64,000 bases of DNA from Chitinivorax sp. PXF-14. GTDB lineage: Bacteria; Pseudomonadota; Gammaproteobacteria; Burkholderiales; SCOH01. Shown one piece after another: positions 31,840 through 40,758 of the stretch; positions within the stretch are counted from its first letter, which is position 1; each line of letters opens with the position of its first letter. Both the position numbers and the translations under genes were made by a program. Location: NCBI RefSeq assembly GCF_040812015.1, contig NZ_JBFNXJ010000002.1:62001-126000 (forward strand), written 5' to 3'. Below the pieces are notes generated by a model. It made no database searches, was not told the origin of the DNA, and was given only the letters and a program-made list of their open reading frames with translations.

Positions 31840-32463
31840 ATGAGCTCGTCCCACACCACGCCACGCGATGCGGCACCCGGCCTGCTGCGCCGCATTCCGC
31901 TTGCGATCGCCACGTTTTTCAGCATTCTCGCCAGCGGCGAATTCGCGCTGCGCCTGCAGCGCCTGAACGACGCGCCGGCAGCAGCGCCCGCTCCCCAGCC
32001 CGTTCCTCAACCTGCGCCGCAAGCCGCACCACAGGCCGCCCCGCAACCCGCGCCGCAGCCGGCCCCGCGCGTGTTCCGCGAGGCCACGCCGGATGCGGCC
32101 CTGCAGCTGCTGAGCCTGTTGCAGCGCGACGCACGGCTGATCGATTTCACCCAGGAAAACCTCACCGGCTTCAGCGATGCCGACGTCGGCGCCGCCGCGC
32201 GCCTCGTGCACGAGGGCTGCGCCAAAGTATTGCGCGAGCACTTCACCATCGAGCCGGTGCGCAGCGAGGCCGAGGGCAGCCGCATCGAGCTGCAGGCCGG
32301 CTTCGATGCCGCCTCGATCCGCCTGACCGGCAACGTGGTCGGCCAGGCGCCGTTCCGCGGCAGCCTGAGCCACCGCGGCTGGCGCGCCACCTCGACGCGC
32401 CTGCCCAAGCTGGCCGACGGCCATGACGCGAGCGTGCTGGCACCGGCGGAGGTCGAGCTATGA
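31840..32463 (+). CDS. DUF2760 protein with Pro/Ala/Gln linker
   Basis: The 207-residue protein fits DUF2760, a family found beside Hsp70 genes. An N-terminal hydrophobic segment (about residues 19-37, IPLAIATFFSILASGEFAL) is followed by a low-complexity linker of PAPQ/AAPQ repeats (about 45-76), then a globular domain with LLSLLQRDARLIDFTQENLTGF and a final strand-rich part. AGGAG lies 6 bases before the ATG at 31840. Its stop overlaps the start of the first Hsp70 gene (ATGA). It may tether or adapt the Hsp70 pair to the membrane; this is inference. Confidence 0.82.
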   Translation: MSSSHTTPRDAAPGLLRRIPLAIATFFSILASGEFALRLQRLNDAPAAAPAPQPVPQPAPQAAPQAAPQPAPQPAPRVFREATPDAALQLLSLLQRDARLIDFTQENLTGFSDADVGAAARLVHEGCAKVLREHFTIEPVRSEAEGSRIELQAGFDAASIRLTGNVVGQAPFRGSLSHRGWRATSTRLPKLADGHDASVLAPAEVEL

Positions 32464-34301
32464 GCGACCCGCGTTTTGCCATCGGTGTCGATCTCGGCAC
32501 CACGCACTGCGCGCTGTCCTACGTCGATATCGGCGCGAGCGACGGCGAGAAGACCGTGCACGGCATCGTGCCGGTGCCGCAGCTGACGGCGCCTGGCCAG
32601 ATCGAAGACCAGCCGCTGCTGCCCTCCTTCCTCTACCTGCCGCACGGCGACGAGCTGGCGCCGGGCGACCTCGCGCTGCCCTGGGGCGCCGAGCCTGATT
32701 ACGCGGTCGGCAGCCTGGCGCGCAGCCGTGGCGCCAACACGCCGATCCGCCTCGTGTCGAGCGCCAAGAGCTGGCTGTGCCACCCTGGCGTGGACCGTCG
32801 CGCGGACATCCTGCCGCACGACGCGCCGGCCGAGGTGGCGCGCATCTCGCCGTTGACGGCGTCGATCCGCTATCTCGAACACCTGCGCCAGGCCTGGGAC
32901 CAGAGCCACCCCGAGGCACCGTTCAGCGAGCAGGACATCACCGTCACCATCCCCGCCTCATTCGACCCGGCCGCGCGCGAGCTGACAGCCGAGGCGGCGC
33001 GCACGGCGGGCTACAGCTCGCTGACGCTGCTCGAAGAGCCGCAGTCGGCGCTCTATAACTGGATTCAGAACAGTGCAGGCGGCTGGCGCAAACAGGTGAA
33101 GCCGGGTGACGTGATCCTCGTGGTCGATGTCGGCGGCGGCACCAGCGACTTCTCGCTGATCGCCGTGGTCGAGCGCGAGGGCAACCTCGAACTGCACCGC
33201 GTCGCGGTCGGCGAGCATATCCTGCTCGGCGGCGACAACATGGACCTGACGCTGGCCCACGTGATCGCGCGCAAGCTCGCGCAGACCGGCACCCAGCTCG
33301 ATGCCTGGCAGATGCGCGCGCTGACCTATGCCTGCCGCAGCGCCAAGGAGTCCCTGCTGTCCGACCCGACGCTGGACGAGCTGCCGATCGTGGTGCCGAG
33401 CCGTGGCTCGAAGCTGATCGGCGGCACGATCCGCACCGAGCTCACGCGCGCCGAGGTCGGCTCGGTGATCCTCGAAGGCTTCTTCCCGCAGGTCGAGGCG
33501 GCAGCCCGCCCCGTCACGCGCGCGCGCTCGGGCTTGACGCAGTTCAACCTGCCCTATGCGCAGGATGCGGCCATCACGCGCCACCTCGCTGCCTTCCTCG
33601 GCCGCCAGGTCGATGCGCTGGCCGAGCTCGAGGGCTTCGAAGGCCGCGCGGGCGCGAGCTTCCTGCAGCCGACGGCGATCCTGTTCAACGGTGGCGTGTT
33701 CAAGGCCGAGATCCTGGCCGATCGCGTCGTTCATACCATCAACGCCTGGCTCGAAAGCGACGGCGCAGCGCCGGCCCGCGTGCTCGGCGGCGCCGACCTC
33801 GACCTCGCGGTGGCGCGCGGCGCGGCCTACTACGGCTATGTGCGGCGCGGCCGTGGGGTGCGCATCCGTGGCGGCACCGCGAAGGCCTATTACGTCGCGG
33901 TCGAGTCGGCGATGCCGGCCATCCCCGGCATGGAGCCACCGATCGAGGCGCTGTGCGTGGCCCCGTTCGGCATGGAGGAAGGCACCGAGGCCACGCTGCC
34001 GGCGCAGGAATTCGGCCTGCGAGTGGGCGAGCCCGTGCATTTCCGCTTCTTCGGCTCGTCGACGCGCCGCCAGGACCAGATGGGCACGCTGCTCGGCTTC
34101 TGGAGCGACGATGAGCTGCAGGAGCTGAACCAGATCGAGGCGCAGTTGCCGGCCATCGGCCGCCTGCCCGGCGAGGTCGTGCAGGTCAGGCTGCATGCGC
34201 GCGTGACCGAGGCCGGCACGCTCGAACTCGAAGCCGTGCCGCAGGACGGCGACGAGCGCTGGAAGGTCGAGTTCGACGTGCGCGGGGCCGGCGAAAGCTG
34301 A
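32460..34301 (+). CDS. Hsp70 family protein (first of a pair)
   Basis: This 613-residue protein has the Hsp70/actin ATPase fold: phosphate-1 motif AIGVDLGTTHCALSYVD at the N-terminus, VVDVGGGTSDFSLI (phosphate-2) near residue 222, and LFNGGVFKAE (adenosine motif) near residue 408. The C-terminal part is short and does not show the typical DnaK substrate-binding sequence. It differs from DnaK and HscA and belongs to the divergent group found with DUF2760. It overlaps its neighbours on both sides by 4 bases and 1 base, so the three proteins are probably made in fixed ratio. Confidence 0.9.
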   Translation: MSDPRFAIGVDLGTTHCALSYVDIGASDGEKTVHGIVPVPQLTAPGQIEDQPLLPSFLYLPHGDELAPGDLALPWGAEPDYAVGSLARSRGANTPIRLVSSAKSWLCHPGVDRRADILPHDAPAEVARISPLTASIRYLEHLRQAWDQSHPEAPFSEQDITVTIPASFDPAARELTAEAARTAGYSSLTLLEEPQSALYNWIQNSAGGWRKQVKPGDVILVVDVGGGTSDFSLIAVVEREGNLELHRVAVGEHILLGGDNMDLTLAHVIARKLAQTGTQLDAWQMRALTYACRSAKESLLSDPTLDELPIVVPSRGSKLIGGTIRTELTRAEVGSVILEGFFPQVEAAARPVTRARSGLTQFNLPYAQDAAITRHLAAFLGRQVDALAELEGFEGRAGASFLQPTAILFNGGVFKAEILADRVVHTINAWLESDGAAPARVLGGADLDLAVARGAAYYGYVRRGRGVRIRGGTAKAYYVAVESAMPAIPGMEPPIEALCVAPFGMEEGTEATLPAQEFGLRVGEPVHFRFFGSSTRRQDQMGTLLGFWSDDELQELNQIEAQLPAIGRLPGEVVQVRLHARVTEAGTLELEAVPQDGDERWKVEFDVRGAGES

Positions 34302-37102
34302 TGTCGGCGAGCCAGTACCTGGTCGGCATCGACCTCGGCACCACCAACACGGTGGTGGCCTACGCCACCCGTGGCAGCGACGACATCCGCCTGTTCGAGA
34401 TCGAGCAGCTGGTGGCACCCGGCGAAGTCGCGGCGCGCGCGCTGCTACCCTCGCTGCGTTACCACGCGGCGACGGGCGAGCTGCCGGCCGAGGCGCTGGC
34501 CCTGCCATGGGCCCGCGCCGATGCCGCCGCACCGGTGGTGGTCGGCCAGCTGGCGCGCCAGCTCGGCGCCCAGGTGCCGGGCCGGCTCGTGGCCAGCGCC
34601 AAGAGCTGGCTGTCGCACGCGGCGGTGGACCGCACCGCGGCCATCCTGCCGTGGGGTGCAGCCGACGACGTGGCGAAGGTGTCGCCGGTCGCCGCCAGCG
34701 CGAGCTACCTGGCCCACGTGCGCGCGGCCTGGAACGCGCGCTTCCCCGAAGCGCCGCTTGAACGGCAGGACATCGTGCTGACCGTGCCGGCCTCGTTCGA
34801 CGACGGCGCGCGCGCCTTGACGCTGGCCGCTGCGCGCGACGCCGGCCTGCCCGAGCTGCGCCTGCTCGAAGAGCCGCAGGCGGCATGCTACGACTGGCTG
34901 TTCCGCCACCGCGCGACGCTGGGCGGCGACCTCGCCGCCACCCGGCTCGCGCTGGTCTGCGACGTCGGCGGCGGCACCACCGACCTGAGCCTGATCCGCG
35001 TCGAGCTGCAGGACGGCAAGCCCGTGCTGTCGCGCATCGGCGTCGGCAACCACCTGATGCTCGGCGGCGACAATATGGACCTGGCGCTCGCCCACCTCGC
35101 CGAATCGCGGCTCGCCACCGAGCCCGGCGCGCGGCTGTCGGCGGGCCGCCTGTCGCAGCTGATCGAGCGCTGCCGCGCAGCCAAGGAACAACTGCTGGCC
35201 GCCGACGCGCCGGAACGCGCGCCGGTCACCCTGCTCGGCGCCGGCAGCAAGCTGATCGGCGCCAGCCGCTCGGCCGACCTGCTGCGCGACGAGGTCGAGC
35301 AACTGATCGTCGACGGCTTCTTCCCACGCGTCGGCCTCGACGAGCTGGCACGCCAGACGCGCGCCGGCCTGGTCGAATTCGGCCTGCCCTACGCGGCGGA
35401 TGCGGCCATCACGCGCCATGTCGCAAGCTTCCTGCGCCATCACGCCACGGCGGCGCGCGAGGCGCTCGGCAGCGGCGACGGCGCGGCCGTGCCCGACACG
35501 CTGCTGCTCAACGGCGGGGTATTCCGCGCCGATGCGCTGGCGCGCCGACTGGCCGACACGCTCGGCGACTGGCGCGGCCAGCCGCTGACGCTGCTCGATA
35601 ATCCGCAGCCCGATGTCGCCGTGGCACGCGGCGCCGTCGCCTACGCACTGGCCCGCCACGGCCGTGCGCCGCGCATCGGCGGTGGCTCGCCGCGCAGTTA
35701 TTTCCTGCTGCTCGACGACGCCCCGGCCGCGCAGGATGCCGCCCCCCAGCGCGCCGTCTGCCTGCTGCCGCGCGGCAGCGAGGCCGGGCGGGAGATCGCG
35801 CTCGCCGAGCGCAGCTTCGCGCTGCGGCTCGGACAGCCGGTGCGCTTCCACCTCGTCTCGGCGACGGCCGAGGCCCAGGGTCAGGCCGTGCCCGCGCCGG
35901 GCGAGCTGATTGACCTGGCCGACGGCGAATTCACGCGCCTGCCGCCGATCGCCACGGTGCTGCCGGCCGCCCGCGCCGGCGCGCAACAGGACATCCCGGT
36001 GCAGCTCGCCACCACGCTGACCGAGGTCGGCACGCTGGCCATGCACTGCGTCGATGCCGCTGACAGCAACCGGCGCTGGCAGCTCGAATTCCAGTTGCGC
36101 GGCGACACCCCGCCCAGCGCCGCCAGCGAAGCCCTGCCGCCGCGTTTCGGCGAGGCCGTCGACCGCATCGACCGCATCTTCGGCACCCGCGCCAAGGGCG
36201 TCGCGCCGGACGAGGTCAAGCAGCTGCGCCACCAGCTCGAACGGCTCTTGGGCGAGCGCGACAACTGGCCCACGGCCTGGCTGCGCCCGCTGTTCGATGC
36301 GCTGTGGCAACGCGCCAAGGGCCGCCGCCGCTCGGCCGAACACGAGCGGCTGTGGCTCAACCTGGCCGGCTTCTGCCTGCGCCCCGGCTACGGCCACGCG
36401 CTCGACGACTGGCGCGTCAGCGAGCTGTGGAGCCTGTTCGACAGCGGCGTGCAGCACGGCGGCGACAAGCGCGTCTGCAGCGAATGGTGGACTCTGTGGC
36501 GGCGCATCGCCGGCGGGCTCGAACAGCCCCAGCAACTGCGCCTGCTGCAGGATTTCGAGCTGATCATGAACAAGGACAAGGCCGCGATCCGCGCGCGCGC
36601 GGTGCCGCCGGTCAAGGGCAGCGAGGACGACATGGTGCGGCTCGCCGCCTCGCTCGAACGCATCCCGGCCGATTTCAAGCGCCAGATCGGCGCATGGCTG
36701 GTGAGCACGCTGCCCAAGCCCGGCGGCGACACCAGCTCGGGCGAGCTGCCGCGCACGCTGTGGGTCATCGGCCGGCTCGGCGCCCGCCAGCCCTTCTACG
36801 GCAGCGCCCACGAGGTGATCGCCCCCGATGCCGTCGCCCCCTGGCTCGACGCCCTGCTCGCGCTCGACTGGAAACGCATCGAACCCGCCGCCTTCGCCGC
36901 CGCCCACCTGGCCCGCCTCACCGGCGACCGCCCGCGCGACCTGCCCGAGCCCCTGCGCGAACAGGTCGCCAAACGCCTAGAAGCCCTGCGCGCCGCACCG
37001 ATCTGGATCGCCATGCCACGCGAAGTCGTCGAGCTCGACAGCGCCAGCCAGCAACGCGTCCTCGGCGAAACCCTGCCACCGGGGCTGATGCTGATCGGGT
37101 AG
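34301..37102 (+). CDS. Hsp70 family protein with DUF3731 C-terminal extension (second of a pair)
   Basis: The 933-residue protein begins with an Hsp70 ATPase domain (about 1-480): GIDLGTTNTVVAYA, CDVGGGTTDLSLI and LLNGGVFRADALARR. A beta-rich middle part follows, and from about residue 610 to the end there is a helical extension that fits DUF3731 (RIFGTRAKGVAPDEVKQLR; RPLFDALW; WRRIAGGLEQPQQL; RTLWVIGRLGAR). It shares strong similarity with the first Hsp70 over the ATPase domain, which suggests gene duplication. Start and stop of the two genes overlap by one base. The client and cofactors of this system are unknown. Confidence 0.9.
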   Translation: MSASQYLVGIDLGTTNTVVAYATRGSDDIRLFEIEQLVAPGEVAARALLPSLRYHAATGELPAEALALPWARADAAAPVVVGQLARQLGAQVPGRLVASAKSWLSHAAVDRTAAILPWGAADDVAKVSPVAASASYLAHVRAAWNARFPEAPLERQDIVLTVPASFDDGARALTLAAARDAGLPELRLLEEPQAACYDWLFRHRATLGGDLAATRLALVCDVGGGTTDLSLIRVELQDGKPVLSRIGVGNHLMLGGDNMDLALAHLAESRLATEPGARLSAGRLSQLIERCRAAKEQLLAADAPERAPVTLLGAGSKLIGASRSADLLRDEVEQLIVDGFFPRVGLDELARQTRAGLVEFGLPYAADAAITRHVASFLRHHATAAREALGSGDGAAVPDTLLLNGGVFRADALARRLADTLGDWRGQPLTLLDNPQPDVAVARGAVAYALARHGRAPRIGGGSPRSYFLLLDDAPAAQDAAPQRAVCLLPRGSEAGREIALAERSFALRLGQPVRFHLVSATAEAQGQAVPAPGELIDLADGEFTRLPPIATVLPAARAGAQQDIPVQLATTLTEVGTLAMHCVDAADSNRRWQLEFQLRGDTPPSAASEALPPRFGEAVDRIDRIFGTRAKGVAPDEVKQLRHQLERLLGERDNWPTAWLRPLFDALWQRAKGRRRSAEHERLWLNLAGFCLRPGYGHALDDWRVSELWSLFDSGVQHGGDKRVCSEWWTLWRRIAGGLEQPQQLRLLQDFELIMNKDKAAIRARAVPPVKGSEDDMVRLAASLERIPADFKRQIGAWLVSTLPKPGGDTSSGELPRTLWVIGRLGARQPFYGSAHEVIAPDAVAPWLDALLALDWKRIEPAAFAAAHLARLTGDRPRDLPEPLREQVAKRLEALRAAPIWIAMPREVVELDSASQQRVLGETLPPGLMLIG

Positions 37103-37207
37103 CGCACCTGCCTGCCGGCGCGGCCTGCGGGCAGCAGCTGCAAGCCACGCCTGGCGGCGCCCCCAGGCCGGCTGCAGGCCAAGCGGGTAGCGCCTTGCAG
37201 GCCGATG

Positions 37208-37230
37208 CCCATGCCAGCTGCCGGCATGGG
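37208..37230. repeat. inverted repeat CCCATGCC-N7-GGCATGGG
   Basis: Perfect 8-base arms with a 7-base loop lie 20 bases before the larger nested hairpin. No T run follows, so it is not a standard terminator. Confidence 0.6.
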
Positions 37231-37250
37231 CAACCGCGTGGTGTGTAGCG

Positions 37251-37360
37251 CTGGATGGCGCGCAACGTGATCCGGAGCCGGCGCGTGATCAACGCTGAAA
37301 CAAACCACCGGCCATTCAGGCCGGCAGTTTGAAACCCGGATTCTGCTGCGCGCCATCCAG
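37251..37360. repeat. nested inverted repeat (long hairpin element)
   Basis: Outer arms of 14 perfect bases (37251-37264 and 37347-37360) enclose ATCCGG/CCGGAT (37270-37275, 37336-37341), CAAAC/GTTTG (37301-37305, 37327-37331) and CCGGCC/GGCCGG (37308-37313, 37319-37324), all in nested order. This is more than chance would readily give. It could be a structured RNA, a mobile hairpin element, or a processing site. Confidence 0.65.
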
Positions 37361-37495
37361 GCGACGAATGCATCGAACACGCCACGCGCTTACGGCTACG
37401 GCCGGGATGAGGCAGGAAAACTTGGTTATCTGGCCGACATCCCGCATCATGATCGATTCTTGGCCGTCGCGCTCAACGACAGGGGAAATCGACAC

Positions 37496-37852
37496 ATGCC
37501 CGACATCACCGCGCTCAATATCGACAACTTTTCACGCACGCTGAACGCGCCGGACAGCGAGGCGGGCGTGGCCGTGATCTATTTCTCGGCCTCCTGGTGC
37601 CAGCCTTGCCAGAGCATGAAGCCGGTGTTCGAGAAGATCGCGGCGCAGATCGGCGAGGCTGGCGTCGTTTCCGGCACGGTGGACATGGCGGAATCGCCCA
37701 CCATCGCCCAGACCTATGGCATCAAGTCCGTCCCGTCCATCGCCATCTTCCGGCACGCCCAGCTGGCGAAGGTCATCGCCGGGGACATGTCTTTCGACAA
37801 GGCCATGGCGCAGGTGCAACAGGCACTCGCATACGGGGCCTCGGGCCACTGA
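37496..37852 (+). CDS. thioredoxin-like protein
   Basis: The 118-residue product has the thioredoxin fold with the active-site motif WCQPC (Cys35, Cys38), a following helix (MKPVFEKIAAQI), the cis-proline segment KSVPSIAIF and a C-terminal helix. The usual WCGPC reads WCQPC here, which may shift its redox potential. No signal peptide is visible, so it is cytoplasmic. I chose the ATG at 37496, which has AGGGGA 9 bases upstream. A DUF1801 gene follows after 9 bases and is probably co-transcribed. Confidence 0.9.
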   Translation: MPDITALNIDNFSRTLNAPDSEAGVAVIYFSASWCQPCQSMKPVFEKIAAQIGEAGVVSGTVDMAESPTIAQTYGIKSVPSIAIFRHAQLAKVIAGDMSFDKAMAQVQQALAYGASGH

Positions 37853-37861
37853 GGATACGGC

Positions 37862-38368
37862 ATGACCATGCCACCGAAACCAGGCAAAGCGTCGGACCCC
37901 CAACCCACGCAGCGGGACACGCCCGCGCCGGCCGGCCCGAAGCTCAAACCCATCGTGAAAGTGGCCAGCAGCCTCATCGACGAGCGGATTCAGGCACTCG
38001 GGGGCTGGCGTGGCGCGATGCTGACGGAGGCCCGCCGGCTGATCCACGAGGCGTTGCCTGACATCCTCGAAGAGTGCAAATGGATCAAGCCCAGCAACCC
38101 GCTGGGGGTGCCAGTCTGGTCCTGTGGCGGGATCATCTGCACCGGCGAGATCTACAAGCAGGCGGTCAAGCTGACCTTCATGCGCGGCGCGGCGCTGGCG
38201 GATCCGCACGGGCTATTCAACGCCAGCCTCGACGGCAATGTGCGCCGCGCGATCGACCTCCACGAGGGCGACACGCTCGACGCGGCGGCATTCAAGGCGC
38301 TGATCCAGGCCGCGGTGGCGGAGAATCTCCGCTCGGGCGCGGCAAAATCCCGAAAACCCGGCCAGTAG
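37862..38368 (+). CDS. DUF1801 domain protein
   Basis: The 168-residue protein has a Pro/Lys-rich N-terminal 40 residues and then a DUF1801 (YdhG-like) domain: LIDERIQALGGWRGAMLTEARRLI, ALPDILEECKWIKPSNPLGVPVWSC, GEIYKQAVKLTFMRGA and FNASLDGNVRRAIDL. The family has a YjbR-like fold of unknown biochemical role. Its position 9 bases after the thioredoxin gene suggests a shared transcript. Confidence 0.85.
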   Translation: MTMPPKPGKASDPQPTQRDTPAPAGPKLKPIVKVASSLIDERIQALGGWRGAMLTEARRLIHEALPDILEECKWIKPSNPLGVPVWSCGGIICTGEIYKQAVKLTFMRGAALADPHGLFNASLDGNVRRAIDLHEGDTLDAAAFKALIQAAVAENLRSGAAKSRKPGQ

Positions 38369-38450
38369 CGAGCCAGCGCGACGGCATGGCACGGCACGGG
38401 CTTGCCGGACGACATCGCTGTAATGTCGGTGCGATAGCGGCCACCGTTGA

Positions 38451-39800
38451 TTAACCAATCGCTGACGCGGCCTGCCCTGCCCGCTGCAAGGTCATGGTTG
38501 CCTCCAGCCCGCCGCCCGCGCGCGGCGCCAGGCGCAGCTCTCCACCATGCAGCCGGGTGATGCGCTCAACGATGGCCAGGCCCAGCCCCGTGCCCGGCTT
38601 GCCTTGGCGTGCCTCGCTGCCGCGCACGAAGGGCTCGGCGAGCCGCGCCAGATCGCAGTCGGCGAGGCCGGGGCCGCGATCGAGCACCGACAGGCTGAGA
38701 TAGCCGCCGTTGATGCGCGCATGGATGGCCAGCTCGGCATGCCCGTCAGCACTGGCGCCGTATTTGACGGCGTTGTCCATCAGGTTGACCAGTGCGCGGC
38801 GGATGGCCGCCGGCCGGCAGGTGACGACAGGCAGGCCATCCAGCTCAAGATTGAAATGCGCCCCCTGCTGTTCGAAATAGCCGGCTAGCTGGCGCAGCAT
38901 GGCGGCGAGGTCGACTGGCGCCGGCGCCTCATCGGTGCCGATGCGGGCGAAATCGATGAACTGGCCGATGAGCCCATCCATCTCGCCGACATGGCGCTGG
39001 ATCTGCGCCACCAGCGCCGGGTCGGATTGACTTTCGAGCAGCGATACTGCGAGGCTCAGCTTGGCCAGCGGGGTGCGCAGGTCGTGCGACACGCCGGCCA
39101 GCATCAGCGCGCGCTCGCGGTCCAGCTGGGCGAGCTTGCCGACCATCTGGTTGAAGCTGCCGGCGACGGTGGCAATCTCGGTCACGCCGTCTTCCGGCAG
39201 CCGCGCGGGGTAGCGCCCCTGGCCGAGCTGGCGCGCGGCGTCGACGAGATCGGTGAGCGGCCGGCTGATGCGGCGCTGGATCGCGAACGCGCCGGCCATC
39301 GTCAGCACGGCGCTGACGAGCAGCGCAACCAGCCAGGGCCAGATCGAGGCGGAATCGAGCTGCGCCATCGACAGGCGGAACCAGTACGGCGCCTCGCCGA
39401 GCCGCACCCTGATGTACAGGCTGTAGGGCGGGTCGTTGCGCCAGTGGCTGTCGATGCCGGCACGCGCCAGCTCGCGCCGCAGCGAGCGCACGAACATGCG
39501 CATGCCGAGCGACGGCGGCACCTCGCTGCCGGCGAGGGCGCCACCATCGGCCGGGATCAGCGTGGCGACGCCGGAACGGTTGATCTGCTCGACATAGTGT
39601 TGCCGCGCGGGCGCCGGCATGCTGGCGAGGCCATCCTGCAGCCAGCGGATCTGTTGCACGGCGAGCTGCACCGTGTGCACCGCGCGCGGCCGCTGCATCA
39701 GGTAATAGAAGGCGAAGGCGGTGGCGAGCTGCGCCGCGACCACCAGCGCCGCGATCAGCAGCAGGTTCTGGCGCAGCAGCGAGCGCGGCAGCAGCCTCAT
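38451..39800 (-). CDS. EnvZ-like sensor histidine kinase
   Basis: The 449-residue protein is an inner-membrane sensor kinase: a first transmembrane helix near residues 12-32, a periplasmic sensor region of about 125 residues, a second helix near 158-178 (WPWLVALLVSAVLTMAGAFA), a HAMP domain, the HisKA box SHDLRTPLAKLSL with the phosphorylated His, and a HATPase domain with NLMDNAVKYG, DRGPGL and GTGLGLAIVERI. It is of the EnvZ/RisS type. Its ATG overlaps the stop of the response regulator gene (39797-39800), so the pair is coupled. The stimulus is unknown. Confidence 0.92.
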   Translation of the reverse strand: MRLLPRSLLRQNLLLIAALVVAAQLATAFAFYYLMQRPRAVHTVQLAVQQIRWLQDGLASMPAPARQHYVEQINRSGVATLIPADGGALAGSEVPPSLGMRMFVRSLRRELARAGIDSHWRNDPPYSLYIRVRLGEAPYWFRLSMAQLDSASIWPWLVALLVSAVLTMAGAFAIQRRISRPLTDLVDAARQLGQGRYPARLPEDGVTEIATVAGSFNQMVGKLAQLDRERALMLAGVSHDLRTPLAKLSLAVSLLESQSDPALVAQIQRHVGEMDGLIGQFIDFARIGTDEAPAPVDLAAMLRQLAGYFEQQGAHFNLELDGLPVVTCRPAAIRRALVNLMDNAVKYGASADGHAELAIHARINGGYLSLSVLDRGPGLADCDLARLAEPFVRGSEARQGKPGTGLGLAIVERITRLHGGELRLAPRAGGGLEATMTLQRAGQAASAIG

Positions 39801-40522
39801 TGCGCGCTACCCCGGTTTTCCTGCTCGGGCACGAAGACATAGCCCACGCCCCAGACGGTCTGGATGTACTTCGGATTGGCCGGGTCGGCCTCGATCAGCC
39901 GGCGCAGCCGCAGCACCTGCACGTTGACGCTGCCCTCGGTGGCATCGTGGTCGCGCCCGCGCGCCAGCTCGATCAGCCGCTCGCGCCCGAGCGGACGGTT
40001 GGGGTTGGTGGCCAGCGCGCGCAACAGCGAGAACTCGGTGGACGACAGCTCAAGCAGCTGCCCGTCGCGCAGCAGCTCACGGCGAGCCAGATCGAGCACG
40101 AAGGGCCCGAAGCACACGCTGTCGAGCTTGCCGCTGGCCGTGCCGGCCTCGGCCATCGCCTGCCGCCGCAACAGCGCATGGATGCGTGCCAGCAGCTCGC
40201 GCGCGACGAAGGGCTTGGGCAGGTAATCGTCGGCGCCCATTTCCAGGCCGAGGATGCGGTCGACCGGGTCGCCCTTGGCCGTCAGCATGATGATCGGGAT
40301 CGTCTCGCCCTGGTGGCGCAGACGGCGGCAGATCGACATGCCGTCCTCGCCGGGCATCATCAGGTCGAGCACCAGCAGGTCGAAGTGCTCGCGGGCGAGC
40401 AGGCGGTCGAGCTGCGGCGCATCCTCCACCGTGCGCACCGCCAGCCCCTGCTCGCTCAGGAAGCGCTGCAGCAGCGCCCGCATCTCGGCATCGTCGTCGA
40501 GCACGATCACGCGTATCGACAT
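39797..40522 (-). CDS. OmpR-like response regulator
   Basis: The 241-residue protein has an N-terminal receiver domain with the acidic pocket (Asp10, Asp11), phosphoacceptor Asp53 in LVLDLMMPGEDG, the Thr/Lys switch residues (LTAKGD; LPKPF), and a C-terminal winged-helix DNA-binding domain (SSTEFSLLRALATNPNRPLGRERL; VNVQVLRLRRLIE; VWGVGYVF). It is of the OmpR type. I chose the ATG at 40522, with GGAG 9 bases upstream, since this gives the usual short N-terminus; the open frame continues 21 codons further. It is divergent from a serine hydrolase gene that it may regulate. Confidence 0.92.
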   Translation of the reverse strand: MSIRVIVLDDDAEMRALLQRFLSEQGLAVRTVEDAPQLDRLLAREHFDLLVLDLMMPGEDGMSICRRLRHQGETIPIIMLTAKGDPVDRILGLEMGADDYLPKPFVARELLARIHALLRRQAMAEAGTASGKLDSVCFGPFVLDLARRELLRDGQLLELSSTEFSLLRALATNPNRPLGRERLIELARGRDHDATEGSVNVQVLRLRRLIEADPANPKYIQTVWGVGYVFVPEQENRGSAQ

Positions 40523-40758
40523 CCACTTGGCTCCATCGGTCTGAATCGTCAGACGCATGTTACCGCCGCCATGGCGCCCATGCATGCCGCGAATTGATTA
40601 CAGCCGATTACAGCCGGGCCGCCGCCAAATCGCTTGTAACAGGCACCGCGCCAGCCCCGCCGCAACACTGCATAGACTGCATGGCATCGGGCCGAGCCAT
40701 CCCCGCAGCGGGTGGCGTATCGGAACCGAAGATGATCAACGTCGATGAGGAGCAAACC

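Larger units (their letters stand above)
37103..37495. other. structured gene-free gap after the Hsp70 operon
   Basis: This 393-base stretch holds no convincing gene but many inverted repeats: CCTGG/CCAGG near 37155, an 8-base pair at 37208-37230 and a long nested hairpin at 37251-37360. AGGGGAAA at 37481-37488 serves the thioredoxin gene. Confidence 0.6.

Noticed and set aside
34445-36907. Very long open frame (820 codons) on the minus strand opposite the second Hsp70 gene
   Set aside because: It mirrors the third-position G/C bias of the real plus-strand gene, has no family motifs, and its composition (long runs of Gly, Ala, Arg, Gln) is that of an antisense shadow.
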